Shown: one piece after another, positions 24,108 to 33,138 of the stretch
Layout of the letters: each line of letters begins with the position of its first letter
Position numbering within the stretch: the stretch's first letter is position 1
DNA from: JANYCG01 sp031386665
Lineage (GTDB): Bacteria > Pseudomonadota > Gammaproteobacteria > Burkholderiales > Burkholderiaceae_C
Assembly (NCBI GenBank): GCA_031386665.1
Contig: JANNCN010000070.1
Span: 11,225-75,224 of the forward strand
DNA: 64,000 nt
Direction: 5' to 3'
Made by a program: the position numbers and the translations under genes
The notes under the pieces: generated by a model
The model's input: only the letters and a program-made list of their open reading frames with translations
Database searches by the model: none
What the model was told of the DNA's origin: nothing

Positions 24108-24129
24108 TCGGCCCCAGTGATGGGGCTGA
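24108..24129 (+). other. GTGA-loop hairpin after the major capsid gene
   Basis: TCGGCCCCA-GTGA-TGGGGCTGA: nine pairs, GNRA loop, no T-run. The same tetraloop as in the 21,697-21,739 hairpins. Confidence 0.55.
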
Positions 24130-24164
24130 CTCACACACCTTTCATCCATTTTTAGGAGCCCATC

Positions 24165-24644
24165 ATGGCCACTATCACGAAGAAAAAAGTGCTGAACCAA
24201 AAACAGTTCGGCGGCGTTCCTTACGGCAATCACACGGTTCTTGACTACAACCTGACCACAAACGCGGTCGGCGCATTCACCGATTCAGACGCGGCCACCG
24301 GCATTGCGCTGGGCGACGTTGTTCGGCTCGGCGTCTTGCCCGCAGGCTTTCGGCCCTATGACTCACAAGTCATTGTGTCGGATGCCTTCAGCGCATTGGT
24401 CACCGGTAGTTTAGGCTTTGCCTATGTCGATGGCGTTGACAGCGCGGCTGTACCGCAAAGCGCCAGCTACTTTGGAGCAGGTCTTGTCCTTAACGCGGTT
24501 GGTCGCCTGCGCAATGCGACGACAAATGCGCCAGTGGTCCTGCCAAAAGATGCCTACCTCATTCTGACCACGGCAGGCGCGGCCAACGCAGCCGTTGGTA
24601 TTGCAGACATCTTCATAGAAGGCGTGCTGCTTGGTGCGCCATAA
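24165..24644 (+). CDS. putative capsid-associated (decoration-like) protein, 159 aa
   Basis: Beta-rich, Ala/Gly/Val-rich sequence (LNQKQFGGVPYGNHTVLDYN, ALGDVVRLGVLPAGFRPYD). A similar protein commonly follows N4-gp56 capsid genes. Good AGGAG before ATG and a strong terminator behind it suggest a structural protein made in quantity. No firm family. Confidence 0.6.
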   Translation: MATITKKKVLNQKQFGGVPYGNHTVLDYNLTTNAVGAFTDSDAATGIALGDVVRLGVLPAGFRPYDSQVIVSDAFSALVTGSLGFAYVDGVDSAAVPQSASYFGAGLVLNAVGRLRNATTNAPVVLPKDAYLILTTAGAANAAVGIADIFIEGVLLGAP

Positions 24645-24660
24645 ACGGGCAGTTACCTTG

Positions 24661-24686
24661 GGAGGGGCTTCGGCCCCTCCATTTTT
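24661..24686 (+). terminator. strong rho-independent terminator
   Basis: GGAGGGGC-TTCG-GCCCCTCC followed by ATTTTT: eight GC-rich pairs with a TTCG tetraloop. It probably lowers read-through from the capsid genes into the tail genes. Confidence 0.85.
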
Positions 24687-24705
24687 AAGCGACAAAGGGG
24701 AATGC

Positions 24706-25098
24706 ATGTCAGACGTTATTCACATCGCTCTTACGCCGATCAAATACATCGGAAAGCGCGCAAAAAACACGGATGCCACCTATGGCACCAATCTGACTTG
24801 GCAGGCTGGCGAAACCTTGCTGGTTCCGGCTGAATCAGCCAACCGGATGCTTGCGCACAAAGACGTTTACGAGCACGGAGAAGCGTCGGCAGATCACCAG
24901 GTCATGGCAGTTACTGTCAAAGCCGAGAGTGAAGATGAAAAAACGCAAGAAGTGCGTGATTCAATTGCCTCCTGGGAAAAGCCTGCCCTGGCCTCCTACG
25001 CGCTCAACAACTTCAACGTCAAGGTGGACAAGCGCCAGCCGATTGACGCTCTGCGCGCCCAAGTGACGCAGTTGGTTGACCAGTTCGGCACTGAATAA
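24706..25098 (+). CDS. hypothetical structural protein, 130 aa
   Basis: Start at MSDVIHIALTPIKYIGKRAK, after the terminator. Contains TWQAGETLLVPAESANRMLA and VYEHGEA, a fold fragment seen in small head-completion proteins. Position between capsid and adaptor genes supports a structural role. Confidence 0.6.
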   Translation: MSDVIHIALTPIKYIGKRAKNTDATYGTNLTWQAGETLLVPAESANRMLAHKDVYEHGEASADHQVMAVTVKAESEDEKTQEVRDSIASWEKPALASYALNNFNVKVDKRQPIDALRAQVTQLVDQFGTE

Positions 25099-25099
25099 C

Positions 25100-25765
25100 A
25101 TGACGCTTGCCGAGTTGATCGCCCAGTTTCGCACCGACACGGATGATCTTCAGTCGGGGAATCTGTCGTCGAGCGACAACATCACGCTTTGGCTGAATGA
25201 AGCCGAAGAAGAAGCGGCGATTCGCGCTAAGTTGATCCACGAGTCGGTCAATGTGGGCGTCTGCTCTATTGCTATCACAGCAGGCATCAACGTCTATCCG
25301 CTGCATGCGACGGTGCTGGACATCACGCGCGCCGACTTTACGCCGATCGGCAGCACGGAAGCGCTAAATTTGACCTTGTGTGACAGGATTGAGCAAGACC
25401 GCATGCGGCCCGACTGGCGCAACACCACCGACGTGCCCAAAGAAGTCATTCAGACCGACATCAGCATTCGCATGGGCTGTATCCCAAGCGTTGGCGGCAC
25501 GCTAAAAATTGAGTGCTACCGAACGCCGTTGACAGCGATGGCTCAAGACACCGAAACACCAGAAATTGGCCGCGTACATCACCGCCATCTGGTGCAGTGG
25601 GCATTGCATCGCTGCTACAGCCGACCTGATTCAGAAATCCATGACCCTGGCCGCAGCGCTTTGGCGTTGGCAGAGTTCACCCGTTTTTTTGGCATTCGCC
25701 CAGATGCCGACGTTCGCCGCAGCTTTTCTCAAAACCGCCCCATGTTCAACAAGGCCGTGTGGTGA
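25100..25765 (+). CDS. head-tail adaptor-like protein
   Basis: 221 residues from ATG 25100, 1 base after the previous stop. MTLAELIAQFRTDTDDLQSG, LWLNEAEEEAAIRAKLIHES, then VHHRHLVQWALHRCYSRPDS and FFGIRPDADVRRSF belong to a podophage adaptor-type family placed just downstream of the capsid. It probably forms the ring below the portal. Confidence 0.65.
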   Translation: MTLAELIAQFRTDTDDLQSGNLSSSDNITLWLNEAEEEAAIRAKLIHESVNVGVCSIAITAGINVYPLHATVLDITRADFTPIGSTEALNLTLCDRIEQDRMRPDWRNTTDVPKEVIQTDISIRMGCIPSVGGTLKIECYRTPLTAMAQDTETPEIGRVHHRHLVQWALHRCYSRPDSEIHDPGRSALALAEFTRFFGIRPDADVRRSFSQNRPMFNKAVW

Positions 25766-25800
25766 CCAATCCGTTTTTTCAACCCACTAAAGGAGCCACC

Positions 25801-25992
25801 ATGGCCATCAAACTCGGCGACCCAGTTCGCCAAATCGTCCCGGCTCCCATTCAGGGTGTCGTCGTCTCCAAACAGTTCGTCGAAGCCACCGACAGTTTTC
25901 AGTTTTTGGTCGAATGGCCAGATACCGACGGTGACGGTCAGCCGCAATCTAAATGGTTTGAACAAACCGAAATTGAAGGAGTCCAAAAATGA
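25801..25992 (+). CDS. hypothetical protein, 63 aa
   Basis: AAAGGAG before ATG. MAIKLGDPVRQIVPAPIQGV then FQFLVEWPDTDGDGQPQSKW: a small beta protein of the KOW/SH3 type, common in phage structural regions. Ends with an ATGA overlap. Confidence 0.6.
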   Translation: MAIKLGDPVRQIVPAPIQGVVVSKQFVEATDSFQFLVEWPDTDGDGQPQSKWFEQTEIEGVQK

Positions 25993-26732
25993 ACGAGCCA
26001 ATCAAAATCAATGACCATGTTAACGCCAGCGTGAGTGCAGCCAGTAATTTGGTAGAGCGCATGGGCCTCACTGGCATTTACCGAGGCATTTGCGAAGGCT
26101 ACAAGGGCATGCACGAAGCCGAATACCTGCGCGAATTTCCGCGTCTCCAAGCAATGCGAGAGCAGCGCGACAGCCTGATTCGACGTGGCGGCGTTTTTGC
26201 GGCCAACTTGCTGGATGGCATGGAAGCAGACCTTGAAAAGTTTGAAGCCTACCTGAAGTCGCTGACCGAAGTGAAGTGGGATCAGCTTGCTCCTAACGTG
26301 GTTACCACTGTCGGTGCGAACCTGGCGCTAGACACCATTTTGTCTGGGTCGGCTTACACCGTCACCGGGCCGTTCATGGGCTTGATTGGCGCGGTGAGTT
26401 TTTCTGGAGCCCCCGTGATTGGCGACACCATGGCATCGCACGCCACCTGGACTGAAGCGGGCACGACCAACGCGCCAACCTACACGGCACCGCGCAAGAC
26501 GATTGCATGGTCGGCTGCTGCTGCCAAGAGCAAATCTCCTTCATCGGCCCCAGTGTTCGCCATTACGGGCACAGGCACGGCTAAGGGCGTGTTTTTGGTT
26601 TACGGCACTGGTGCTGTTTCGACCATTGACAGCACGGCTGGCACGCTGTATTCGGCAGGCTTGTTCTCGGGCGGCGATCAGCCTGTGGTGAATACCAATA
26701 CATTGACGGTTAGTTATTCCGCTACGGCATAA
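25989..26732 (+). CDS. hypothetical structural protein, 247 aa
   Basis: Helical N-terminal 95 residues (ASNLVERMGLTGIYRGICEG, LREFPRLQAMREQRDSLIRR) and a beta-rich Ala/Gly/Thr-rich C-terminal half (GTGTAKGVFLVYGTGAVSTI). Two-part build suggests a tail or head surface protein. Downstream, 26,748-26,790 holds a short stop-free remnant that could be an extension in another frame. Confidence 0.55.
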   Translation: MNEPIKINDHVNASVSAASNLVERMGLTGIYRGICEGYKGMHEAEYLREFPRLQAMREQRDSLIRRGGVFAANLLDGMEADLEKFEAYLKSLTEVKWDQLAPNVVTTVGANLALDTILSGSAYTVTGPFMGLIGAVSFSGAPVIGDTMASHATWTEAGTTNAPTYTAPRKTIAWSAAAAKSKSPSSAPVFAITGTGTAKGVFLVYGTGAVSTIDSTAGTLYSAGLFSGGDQPVVNTNTLTVSYSATA

Positions 26733-26810
26733 ATCATCATCGTAGTGAAGGGTAAAACCTTCAAGAATTTGAACCGAGCCATGCAAGTGGCCACTGCTTA
26801 AGGATGTGCC

Positions 26811-27383
26811 ATGCCACTCACACTTACCCAACTGCAAACCATCCGCGACGACATCATTGCCAACCCGGATTTGGCCGCCGTACCGAACAGTGTTGACGGC
26901 GAGTACGAGATTGCGCGCCTGTACAACTTGCCGCCTGCGGTGGCTATGAGTGTGTGGCGTACCGATGCGTCAGTCACTGACATCTACGACGCCATTGATT
27001 TCAGTAAATACACGCCTACCGACGCGCCTGAAATCACTGGGATCTACACGGCACGCGCATGGGCGATCAACATTAAGCAGATGAATTTGCAAACCATGCT
27101 GCAAGGTCGCGACAAAATCAACGCCGCCAAAGTTACCATCCGCGCTAGTCTGCGGGACGCTGTAGTAGGCGTGCCGAGCGGCGCTGCTGGCGTCAACACT
27201 TCACCAGGCGGCGCGAGTGGCGCGACTGTTTTGTCGGCCTGCGTGCGACAGGCAACGCGAATTGAAAAGTTGCTGGCAACCGCGTCGCAAGGGTCTGACA
27301 CGACAGGCTCCACCACCGCGCGGGTCATGGGCTTTGAGGGGCAGATTTCGCCCAACACGGTGCATGAGGCCAAGGTGTCGTAA
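26811..27383 (+). CDS. hypothetical structural protein, 190 aa
   Basis: MPLTLTQLQTIRDDIIANPD, IYDAIDFSKYTPTDAPEITG, ARAWAINIKQMNLQTMLQGR and ACVRQATRIEKLLATASQGS. Helical, seen as an unnamed protein in related podophage tail regions. Adjoins the next start by sharing a base (TAATG). Confidence 0.6.
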   Translation: MPLTLTQLQTIRDDIIANPDLAAVPNSVDGEYEIARLYNLPPAVAMSVWRTDASVTDIYDAIDFSKYTPTDAPEITGIYTARAWAINIKQMNLQTMLQGRDKINAAKVTIRASLRDAVVGVPSGAAGVNTSPGGASGATVLSACVRQATRIEKLLATASQGSDTTGSTTARVMGFEGQISPNTVHEAKVS

Positions 27384-27895
27384 TGGCGGCGCTCACACAG
27401 ACACTGAGCGCCAGTACGGCGATCACGTTTGATTTGTCCAGCTTGGCAACATCGTCCAGCGGACTGGGTGGGCGTGAGTCTATGCAGGTAGACAACTCCA
27501 CGACTAAGTACTATGGTGCCTTGGTCAACGTCAAGGGAATCATCGGTCACGCCTCGACAGCGCCAGTGGCGGGGCAGGGGATTGTGCTGTATGCGTGGGG
27601 CGCTGATACATCTTTGGCAACCACGGCCATTGATTCTTTAGATGGCACGGACAGCGTAGAGACACTAACGCACGCCGGGGTGCTGCGCAGCCTGCGCTTT
27701 GTGGCCATGGCCGAGGCGACAGTCGCAACGGCGGGGCTAACCTATTTTTTCCAGCCGTTTGATGTAGCCGCCAAATTCGATGGCGTTCTGCCAAACTTTT
27801 GGGGTCTGTACGTCACGCACAACCACGCGGGTGCCTTGGGAGCGTCCAACAATGCGCTGTTCTCGTTCCAAGGTTTGACGTACACCTCGACTTGA
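27383..27895 (+). CDS. hypothetical beta-rich structural protein, 170 aa
   Basis: TLSASTAITFDLSSLATSSS, GGRESMQVDNSTTKYYGALV, VAGQGIVLYAWGADTS and PNFWGLYVTHNHAGALGAS. Beta-sandwich-like, with a form seen in phage tail accessory proteins. No known function. Confidence 0.6.
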   Translation: MAALTQTLSASTAITFDLSSLATSSSGLGGRESMQVDNSTTKYYGALVNVKGIIGHASTAPVAGQGIVLYAWGADTSLATTAIDSLDGTDSVETLTHAGVLRSLRFVAMAEATVATAGLTYFFQPFDVAAKFDGVLPNFWGLYVTHNHAGALGASNNALFSFQGLTYTST

Positions 27896-27899
27896 CGCT

Positions 27900-29723
27900 A
27901 TGGCACTGATGCGGTCAACTACGCTGACGAGTCAGCCGCAATCGTTTACGGGGGTTAATTGGGCCAACCCGATTACGCGGGGGCTGCGCTGTGCAGTCAG
28001 CGCATCATTGGGCGGCATTAACCTTGTCACCCGGCTGCCCCTTACCACTACGGCACCCACTGATGTCGGGCCAAACAAAGGCGAGATTGCTGTTAAAGCC
28101 GGGATTTATTCCCAGTTTGCAGCGGGCGCTCAATTGACCTCCGAGTTAGGCCCAAACTACAACCAGGACTGTACCGCTCTCACAATTTGCTCACAATCAA
28201 CGGCCTCAAACAACGGCACCACTTTTGGGTACACCACGGGGAGCCTTGGGACTGGTTTTCAAGTTGGATTGCATGGTGGGTCTTTAAACGGCCCATGCAT
28301 CCGTTTAGACAGCAACATCTACGCCAGTGTAGATACTGGCGTCAGTGGTTACACCCTGAAAAGACGCGTCGTGTTGGGTGTAAAACGAGTTTCCGCCTCA
28401 ACCTATGATTTATGGGCTGATGGCAAAAAATGGGCAGGCAACGTCGCGTTTACGCCCGACACAGCGCAAGGCGGCGGTGGAGGGATCAATTTACAGTTTG
28501 GCAATTCTGCTAGCTCTATACCCTCTTTGGGTCTGTATTGGGACAGGGAACTTTCTGACCTGGAAATCAGGTCAATTCTGGCAAACCCCTGGCAGATTTT
28601 TACTCCCACTGCAAAGCGTCTATGGATGCCGAGCGAGGCGGGGGGTGGTGCATTCACGCCAGCCATCACTGAATCCGCCACTCTGGCCGACAGCACCAGC
28701 CAAGTCGCCTCACTGAGCGCAAACAACAGCGAATCTCTGCCGTTGGCGGATTCGCAGGCACGCGTTGCTGGCTTTGCCTTGGCCTTGACCGAGGCCGCTG
28801 CACTAGCAGACGCGCAAGATGCCGTGCTGGGCCGCGCAGCAAGCATTGCCGAACCAATTGTCCTTGCCGACACGGCAGCATCTACAAAAGCGATAACGTC
28901 ATCGATCAGCGAAGCCATGGCTTTGGCGGATACTGAAAGCACCGGCGCCAGCTTTTCTGTAAGCCTGTCAGAAAGCATGCCACTGGCCGACGCACCAAAT
29001 GCAAGTTTGGCTGGCAATCTAAATGCCACGCAAACCGAAGCTGCTGCCTTAAGTGATTCCAGCACCAGCGCAATGGCTGCGGCAACGACAATCTCGGAAG
29101 CGATGGCGCTCAACCACGCGCAAACCGCACAGTACGCGGCAACTGCGAACCTCACCGAGGCGCTGTCTTTGCTGGACGTGACCAACGCCAGTTTGGCCGG
29201 GAACTTCACAGCGACAGTAACCGAGGCCGTGCTGTTGAGCGACAACGCCAGCAACGCGGCGGCGATTAGCGCGGCAATTTCAGAATCAGCAAGTTTTTCG
29301 CACAACCAGACGGCACAGTACGCTAGTTTAGCCAGTGCAACCGACGGCTTGAGTCTGGGCGCAGTTGAAACCAGTTCTTCCCCCGGTGCCTACGCGGTTG
29401 CAGCGACAGACGCCATGGCAATGGATTCAACCCAGATCAGCCAAGCCTCTTTGAGCGCCGCTTTGGTGGACGCCCTGACTTTGGTAGACGGTTCCAGCAA
29501 TGCCTGGATGGCCTATGTTGCGATGGTCGAGGCCTTGGGATTGAGCAACACACAGAACGGAAACACTGGTATTGGTGTGACGGCCAGCATTGCAGAGGCG
29601 ATGGCTTTGGTACACGCTCAAAGCGCGGCTTTCAGCGCCTCAATGTCCAAATCCACCTGGTGGGCCTACTCGGTTGCGCCAAGCAATTTGTCGTATTCCA
29701 TCGATATCACGATCAACGCATAA
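27900..29723 (+). CDS. tail fibre-like protein: LamG-type domain plus 20-residue repeats
   Basis: 607 residues. Residues 1-245 form a concanavalin/LamG-like domain ending LGLYWDRELSDLEIRSILAN then PWQIF. From about 255 to 580 there are about 16 repeats of 20-22 residues of the form (S/T)EAxxLADxxxxxAxxxAxI; in the second half they follow a 20-20-22 order, making a 62-residue super-repeat. The C-terminal 25 residues are a different beta segment (WAYSVAPSNLSYSIDITINA). It resembles a fibrous adhesin. A second protein at 31898 has the same repeat. Confidence 0.75.
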   Translation: MALMRSTTLTSQPQSFTGVNWANPITRGLRCAVSASLGGINLVTRLPLTTTAPTDVGPNKGEIAVKAGIYSQFAAGAQLTSELGPNYNQDCTALTICSQSTASNNGTTFGYTTGSLGTGFQVGLHGGSLNGPCIRLDSNIYASVDTGVSGYTLKRRVVLGVKRVSASTYDLWADGKKWAGNVAFTPDTAQGGGGGINLQFGNSASSIPSLGLYWDRELSDLEIRSILANPWQIFTPTAKRLWMPSEAGGGAFTPAITESATLADSTSQVASLSANNSESLPLADSQARVAGFALALTEAAALADAQDAVLGRAASIAEPIVLADTAASTKAITSSISEAMALADTESTGASFSVSLSESMPLADAPNASLAGNLNATQTEAAALSDSSTSAMAAATTISEAMALNHAQTAQYAATANLTEALSLLDVTNASLAGNFTATVTEAVLLSDNASNAAAISAAISESASFSHNQTAQYASLASATDGLSLGAVETSSSPGAYAVAATDAMAMDSTQISQASLSAALVDALTLVDGSSNAWMAYVAMVEALGLSNTQNGNTGIGVTASIAEAMALVHAQSAAFSASMSKSTWWAYSVAPSNLSYSIDITINA

Positions 29724-29732
29724 GGAGCAACT

Positions 29733-30059
29733 ATGTCAACCGGAGAAGCATGGAACCTGGATGACCCCAAGAAGCCTTGGGCGTACTTTGACCCCAACTC
29801 AATCCGCGATATTCCATTTGAATGGGATGTGTGGTTGGACGACATTCAATCAACTTACGCCAGCCACGCACTTTCTGTATCAGCGGGCTTGACTGCGGTG
29901 AATTCAATTCAATCGGGCGGCATCATCAAGGTGCGCATCAAAAAAGACCCGGCGCTGCCGTTGGCGGTCGGGCAGTTTTACAGCGTGACTTGCCACATCG
30001 TCGCAGCGGATGGGCAGGAAGAAGACCAGACGCTGTTTTTGAAGATCATTGAGAAATAG
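29733..30059 (+). CDS. fibre-tail adaptor-like protein
   Basis: 108 residues. PWAYFDPNSIRDIPFEWDVW, ALSVSAGLTAVNSIQSGGII, KVRIKKDPALPLAVGQFYSV and ADGQEEDQTLFLKI match the phage fibre-tail adaptor immunoglobulin-like fold. Its position directly after the fibre-like gene fits. Confidence 0.75.
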   Translation: MSTGEAWNLDDPKKPWAYFDPNSIRDIPFEWDVWLDDIQSTYASHALSVSAGLTAVNSIQSGGIIKVRIKKDPALPLAVGQFYSVTCHIVAADGQEEDQTLFLKIIEK

Positions 30060-30060
30060 C

Positions 30061-30363
30061 ATGGCAACAGGTCAAGGAACATTAGAGTTTGATTTTGGGG
30101 CATTCCCTGGAACAAATGAGGCGGAAGTGACGGTAACGGGGCAAGCAGCTATCAGCGCGACTAGCAAAGTAGAGCTGTACTTGATGGGCGATGACTTTAC
30201 GACTGGAACGGGCGCGCATACGGTCAGTGACCATCGTTACTTTGCCTCGCTCTGTCAGCCTGTAGCGGGTACGCCAACAGCGGCAGCGGGGTTCATTGGT
30301 TACGCATATTGCGCAGAAAAATTGCAAGGCAAATACAAAGCCCGGTTTATTTGGGCTGACTAA
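30061..30363 (+). CDS. hypothetical structural protein, 100 aa
   Basis: Starts one base after the previous stop. MATGQGTLEFDFGAFPGTNE, VELYLMGDDFTTGTGAHTVS, a beta protein that often accompanies the adaptor in podophage clusters. Role unknown. Confidence 0.65.
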   Translation: MATGQGTLEFDFGAFPGTNEAEVTVTGQAAISATSKVELYLMGDDFTTGTGAHTVSDHRYFASLCQPVAGTPTAAAGFIGYAYCAEKLQGKYKARFIWAD

Positions 30364-30377
30364 CTTAAGGAAAAACC

Positions 30378-31877
30378 ATGGCACAAGATACAAACATCGT
30401 CGGCGCACTATCCGGCACAGGGGCTGATGTCAACGCCTCGCGGCAACTCAAGGTCATTACCGAAGTAGATGCAACCACCAACCCCGGCAACGTGGGCGGC
30501 GCTCGCACATTTAGCGAAAACGACCAAGGGCTTATCAGTGGCAGCGCTTTCCTACTGTCACCTGAAACCGACAACGACTACAGAATCCGCGTGAGCCAGG
30601 ACTTGTTGTTTGACGAAGAGTTATTCAACTACACCTCGCAGAACACGGGCAAGCACCAACTCAACACCACAAGCATGGTAGCCAGCTTCACGGCTGGCCA
30701 ATTCACAACAAACAGCGGGTCTAGCACCACGATTAACACGGGCGCGGTTCTTCAGAGTTATGCGTCTTTCTCGAAGTTTGGCACACAAACTTACAGCTTG
30801 GATATAGAGGTCGGATTCAGCGCGCAACCACAAACCAACACCTTCATCGAGTTTGGGCAAGGCGTTGCAGGCGCTCAAACCGTTGCCCCCACGGACGGTG
30901 TTTTCTTCAGACTCAATTCGGCGGGCCTTCAGGGTATTGCATCCTTCAACGGCACTGAGGTTTCAACGGGTGTTTTCCCGCTGTCAGGCGGTACAGGGGT
31001 TTGGGCTTACACCAACGCCAAGCGATACCAGTTCATCGCGTATGAAACGGCGGTTGCTGCATTCTTTTGGGTCAATGACATCACCGGGATAAAGCTGCTC
31101 GGGACAATCCAAATCCCGGCAGGCCAAAGCCGGATGACGATGGCGCGAAGTGGGCAATTCTTTTTCAAGCATCGCATTGCAGGCGGCGCGGCGGGTGGTG
31201 TGATTCAAGCACTGCTTGGCGCTTACAACATTCGGATTGGTGGCTCTAACGTCACTTCTACAGTCAGCACGCAGGGCAACCGGATTTACGGCTCTTACCA
31301 AGGCACCAGCGGCGGCACAATGGGTTCGTTGGCACGAATCGGAACGATCACCACCGGTAACGAGGCGAACGTCACGGCGGCGGTTCCAACCACGACTGCG
31401 GCGGCTCTTGGCTCGGGTCTGGGTGGTGCATTTTGGGAGACGGTGAGCCTTGCGCTCAACACTGATGCAATCATCATGAGCTTTCAAGTCCCCATTATCA
31501 CGGTGAACTCTGGCGGGCAGAGGCTGGTGCTGCGCGGCATGGGTCTACAAAGCTACGTGCAGACGGTCATTGTCGGTGGCCCCTACGTTGCAGAGTGGTT
31601 CCTTGCTTTCGGTCATACGGCTGTATCGCTGGCGACAGCAGAAGGCGCAACCACAAAAGCACCGCGCCGGGTTGTATTGCCATTCACTCAGATTGTCACG
31701 GCGGCTCAAGCAGTGGGAACAGCAGTCGCCCAGCAAACGCTATTCGCTGACTTTGGCGATGCTCCGGTTTTTGTCAACCCCGGCGAATTCATTCAACTTT
31801 GTACGCGCCACCTTGGGACGGCTGGAACTACCGGGACGATAGTTCACCGCGTTATGCCTGTATACGGGTGGGAGTGA
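30378..31877 (+). CDS. large beta-rich tail protein, 499 aa
   Basis: MAQDTNIVGALSGTGADVNA, then RQLKVITEVDATTNPGNVGG and ISGSAFLLSPETDNDYRIRV, with LDIEVGFSAQPQTNTFIEFG further on. A type of protein present in tails of several podophages, annotated only as structural. No enzymatic motif. Preceded by AAGGA. Confidence 0.65.
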   Translation: MAQDTNIVGALSGTGADVNASRQLKVITEVDATTNPGNVGGARTFSENDQGLISGSAFLLSPETDNDYRIRVSQDLLFDEELFNYTSQNTGKHQLNTTSMVASFTAGQFTTNSGSSTTINTGAVLQSYASFSKFGTQTYSLDIEVGFSAQPQTNTFIEFGQGVAGAQTVAPTDGVFFRLNSAGLQGIASFNGTEVSTGVFPLSGGTGVWAYTNAKRYQFIAYETAVAAFFWVNDITGIKLLGTIQIPAGQSRMTMARSGQFFFKHRIAGGAAGGVIQALLGAYNIRIGGSNVTSTVSTQGNRIYGSYQGTSGGTMGSLARIGTITTGNEANVTAAVPTTTAAALGSGLGGAFWETVSLALNTDAIIMSFQVPIITVNSGGQRLVLRGMGLQSYVQTVIVGGPYVAEWFLAFGHTAVSLATAEGATTKAPRRVVLPFTQIVTAAQAVGTAVAQQTLFADFGDAPVFVNPGEFIQLCTRHLGTAGTTGTIVHRVMPVYGWE

Positions 31878-31897
31878 TCCCACTCTAAAAGGGTGGC

Positions 31898-33088
31898 ATG
31901 TCATTACTTTTAGCTCTTGCATCAGCGTCTGGTGGTAGCTTTAGCGCCAGCGCAGTGGATGCTTTGGCGCTTGCAGACAGCGCAAGCAACGTCGCCAGCC
32001 TGAGTGCAGCGGACACTGAAGCCCTAAGCCTTGCCGACACGGAATCCCAAGCCTTTGGCGCAACTTCCAGCATCAGCGAAGCCTTACCGCTGGGCGACAG
32101 CAGCAATCAGTCATTTGGCGCGCAGGCGGCCACCTCGGAAGCCCTGCCTTTGGCAGATACGCGCAATGCGCAGTTCAGCAGCACGTTAGCCATCACCGAG
32201 GCGGCCAGTTTGGCTGATGTGGCCAGCACTGGTTTTGCGGTAGGCGCATCGATCAATGAAAACCTAGGTTTAGCCGATATTCCAAGCGCGGTGGTTGGAT
32301 TTGCGGCGGCAATTGTTGAAGCCGTTGCGCTTAACCACGACCAAAACTCATCTGCGGCTACCAGTGCCAGCATCGCCGAAGCAGTTGCTTTGGCAGACAC
32401 GGCCAGCCAAGTCGCAGGTTTTGCGGTCAACGCCTCTGAATCGCTGCCAATAGGCGATAACTTGGCTTCATCGGCAGCGGTTAGCGCCAGCATTGCGGAG
32501 CCTTTGGCTTTGGCAGACTCCAACACGGGCAGCCTGGCCGGTAACTATTCAGCCTCAATCACCGAAGCCGCGATATTGGCCGAAACCAGCGTCGGCCAGT
32601 ACGCAGCCAGTGCGCAGGCGACTGAAGCCTTGAACCTGAGCCACGGCCAAACTCAAACGGCGGCATTGGGTGCCAGCGCCAGCGAGTCAATCAATTTGGC
32701 TGAATCAGCACTTGCGCAGCGTGCGGCCAGTGCCAGTCAGTCGGAGGCCGTGGCCTTGGCAGACACGACCAACGCAGTGGCGACAGGAGATTTTGCAGCG
32801 ACGGCGCAAGAAAGCATGGCGCTTGCCGATTTCAGCACCAATCAGGCGACGTTGACTGCGGCGATTGTGCAGGCGATGAGCTTGAGCGACAACGCGGCCA
32901 ACGCTTGGGCGCTGTATGCCAACATGGTGGAAGCCGTGGCGTTGGCCAGCAATGAGGCTGGCACATTTGCTAATGCGCTGGTGATCGAGCAGTCAGTTCA
33001 CAGCTACAGCATCCAAGCGGTCAGCCTGCGGTTTCAAATTGAGCCTATGAGTTTAGCGTTCACGGTAGACACCAAAGCCTTTGCGTGA
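31898..33088 (+). CDS. second fibre-like repeat protein
   Basis: 396 residues, of which about 20-360 are 16-17 repeats of the same 20-22-residue unit as the protein at 27900 (SEALPLGD, SEALPLAD, AEAVALADT, TEALNLSHGQ). It lacks the LamG head and ends with a related segment (SYSIQAVSLRFQIEPMSLAF). So the phage has two proteins with shared shafts and different heads. GGGTGG before ATG. Its stop is followed directly by the third C8TAGGG motif. Confidence 0.75.
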   Translation: MSLLLALASASGGSFSASAVDALALADSASNVASLSAADTEALSLADTESQAFGATSSISEALPLGDSSNQSFGAQAATSEALPLADTRNAQFSSTLAITEAASLADVASTGFAVGASINENLGLADIPSAVVGFAAAIVEAVALNHDQNSSAATSASIAEAVALADTASQVAGFAVNASESLPIGDNLASSAAVSASIAEPLALADSNTGSLAGNYSASITEAAILAETSVGQYAASAQATEALNLSHGQTQTAALGASASESINLAESALAQRAASASQSEAVALADTTNAVATGDFAATAQESMALADFSTNQATLTAAIVQAMSLSDNAANAWALYANMVEAVALASNEAGTFANALVIEQSVHSYSIQAVSLRFQIEPMSLAFTVDTKAFA

Positions 33089-33105
33089 CCCCCCCCTAGG
33101 GTTTG
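33089..33105 (+). promoter_or_regulatory. C-tract TAGGG motif, copy 3 (C8)
   Basis: C8-TAGGGTTTG directly after the TGA of the repeat protein (TGA, A, C8). A short GCCC-AAGC-GGGC hairpin follows at once. Confidence 0.65.
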
Positions 33106-33138
33106 CCCAAGCGGGCGGCACTGCGCATCATTGCCCCC

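Noticed and set aside
28403..29305. 300-aa minus-strand frame inside the fibre-like gene
   Set aside because: It is the antisense of a regular repeat, which keeps a second frame open; the product is low-complexity Ala/Ser.
27900..33088. Possible diversity-generating retroelement acting on the fibre genes
   Set aside because: No reverse transcriptase gene and no template/variable repeat pair with adenine-biased changes was seen in the window.
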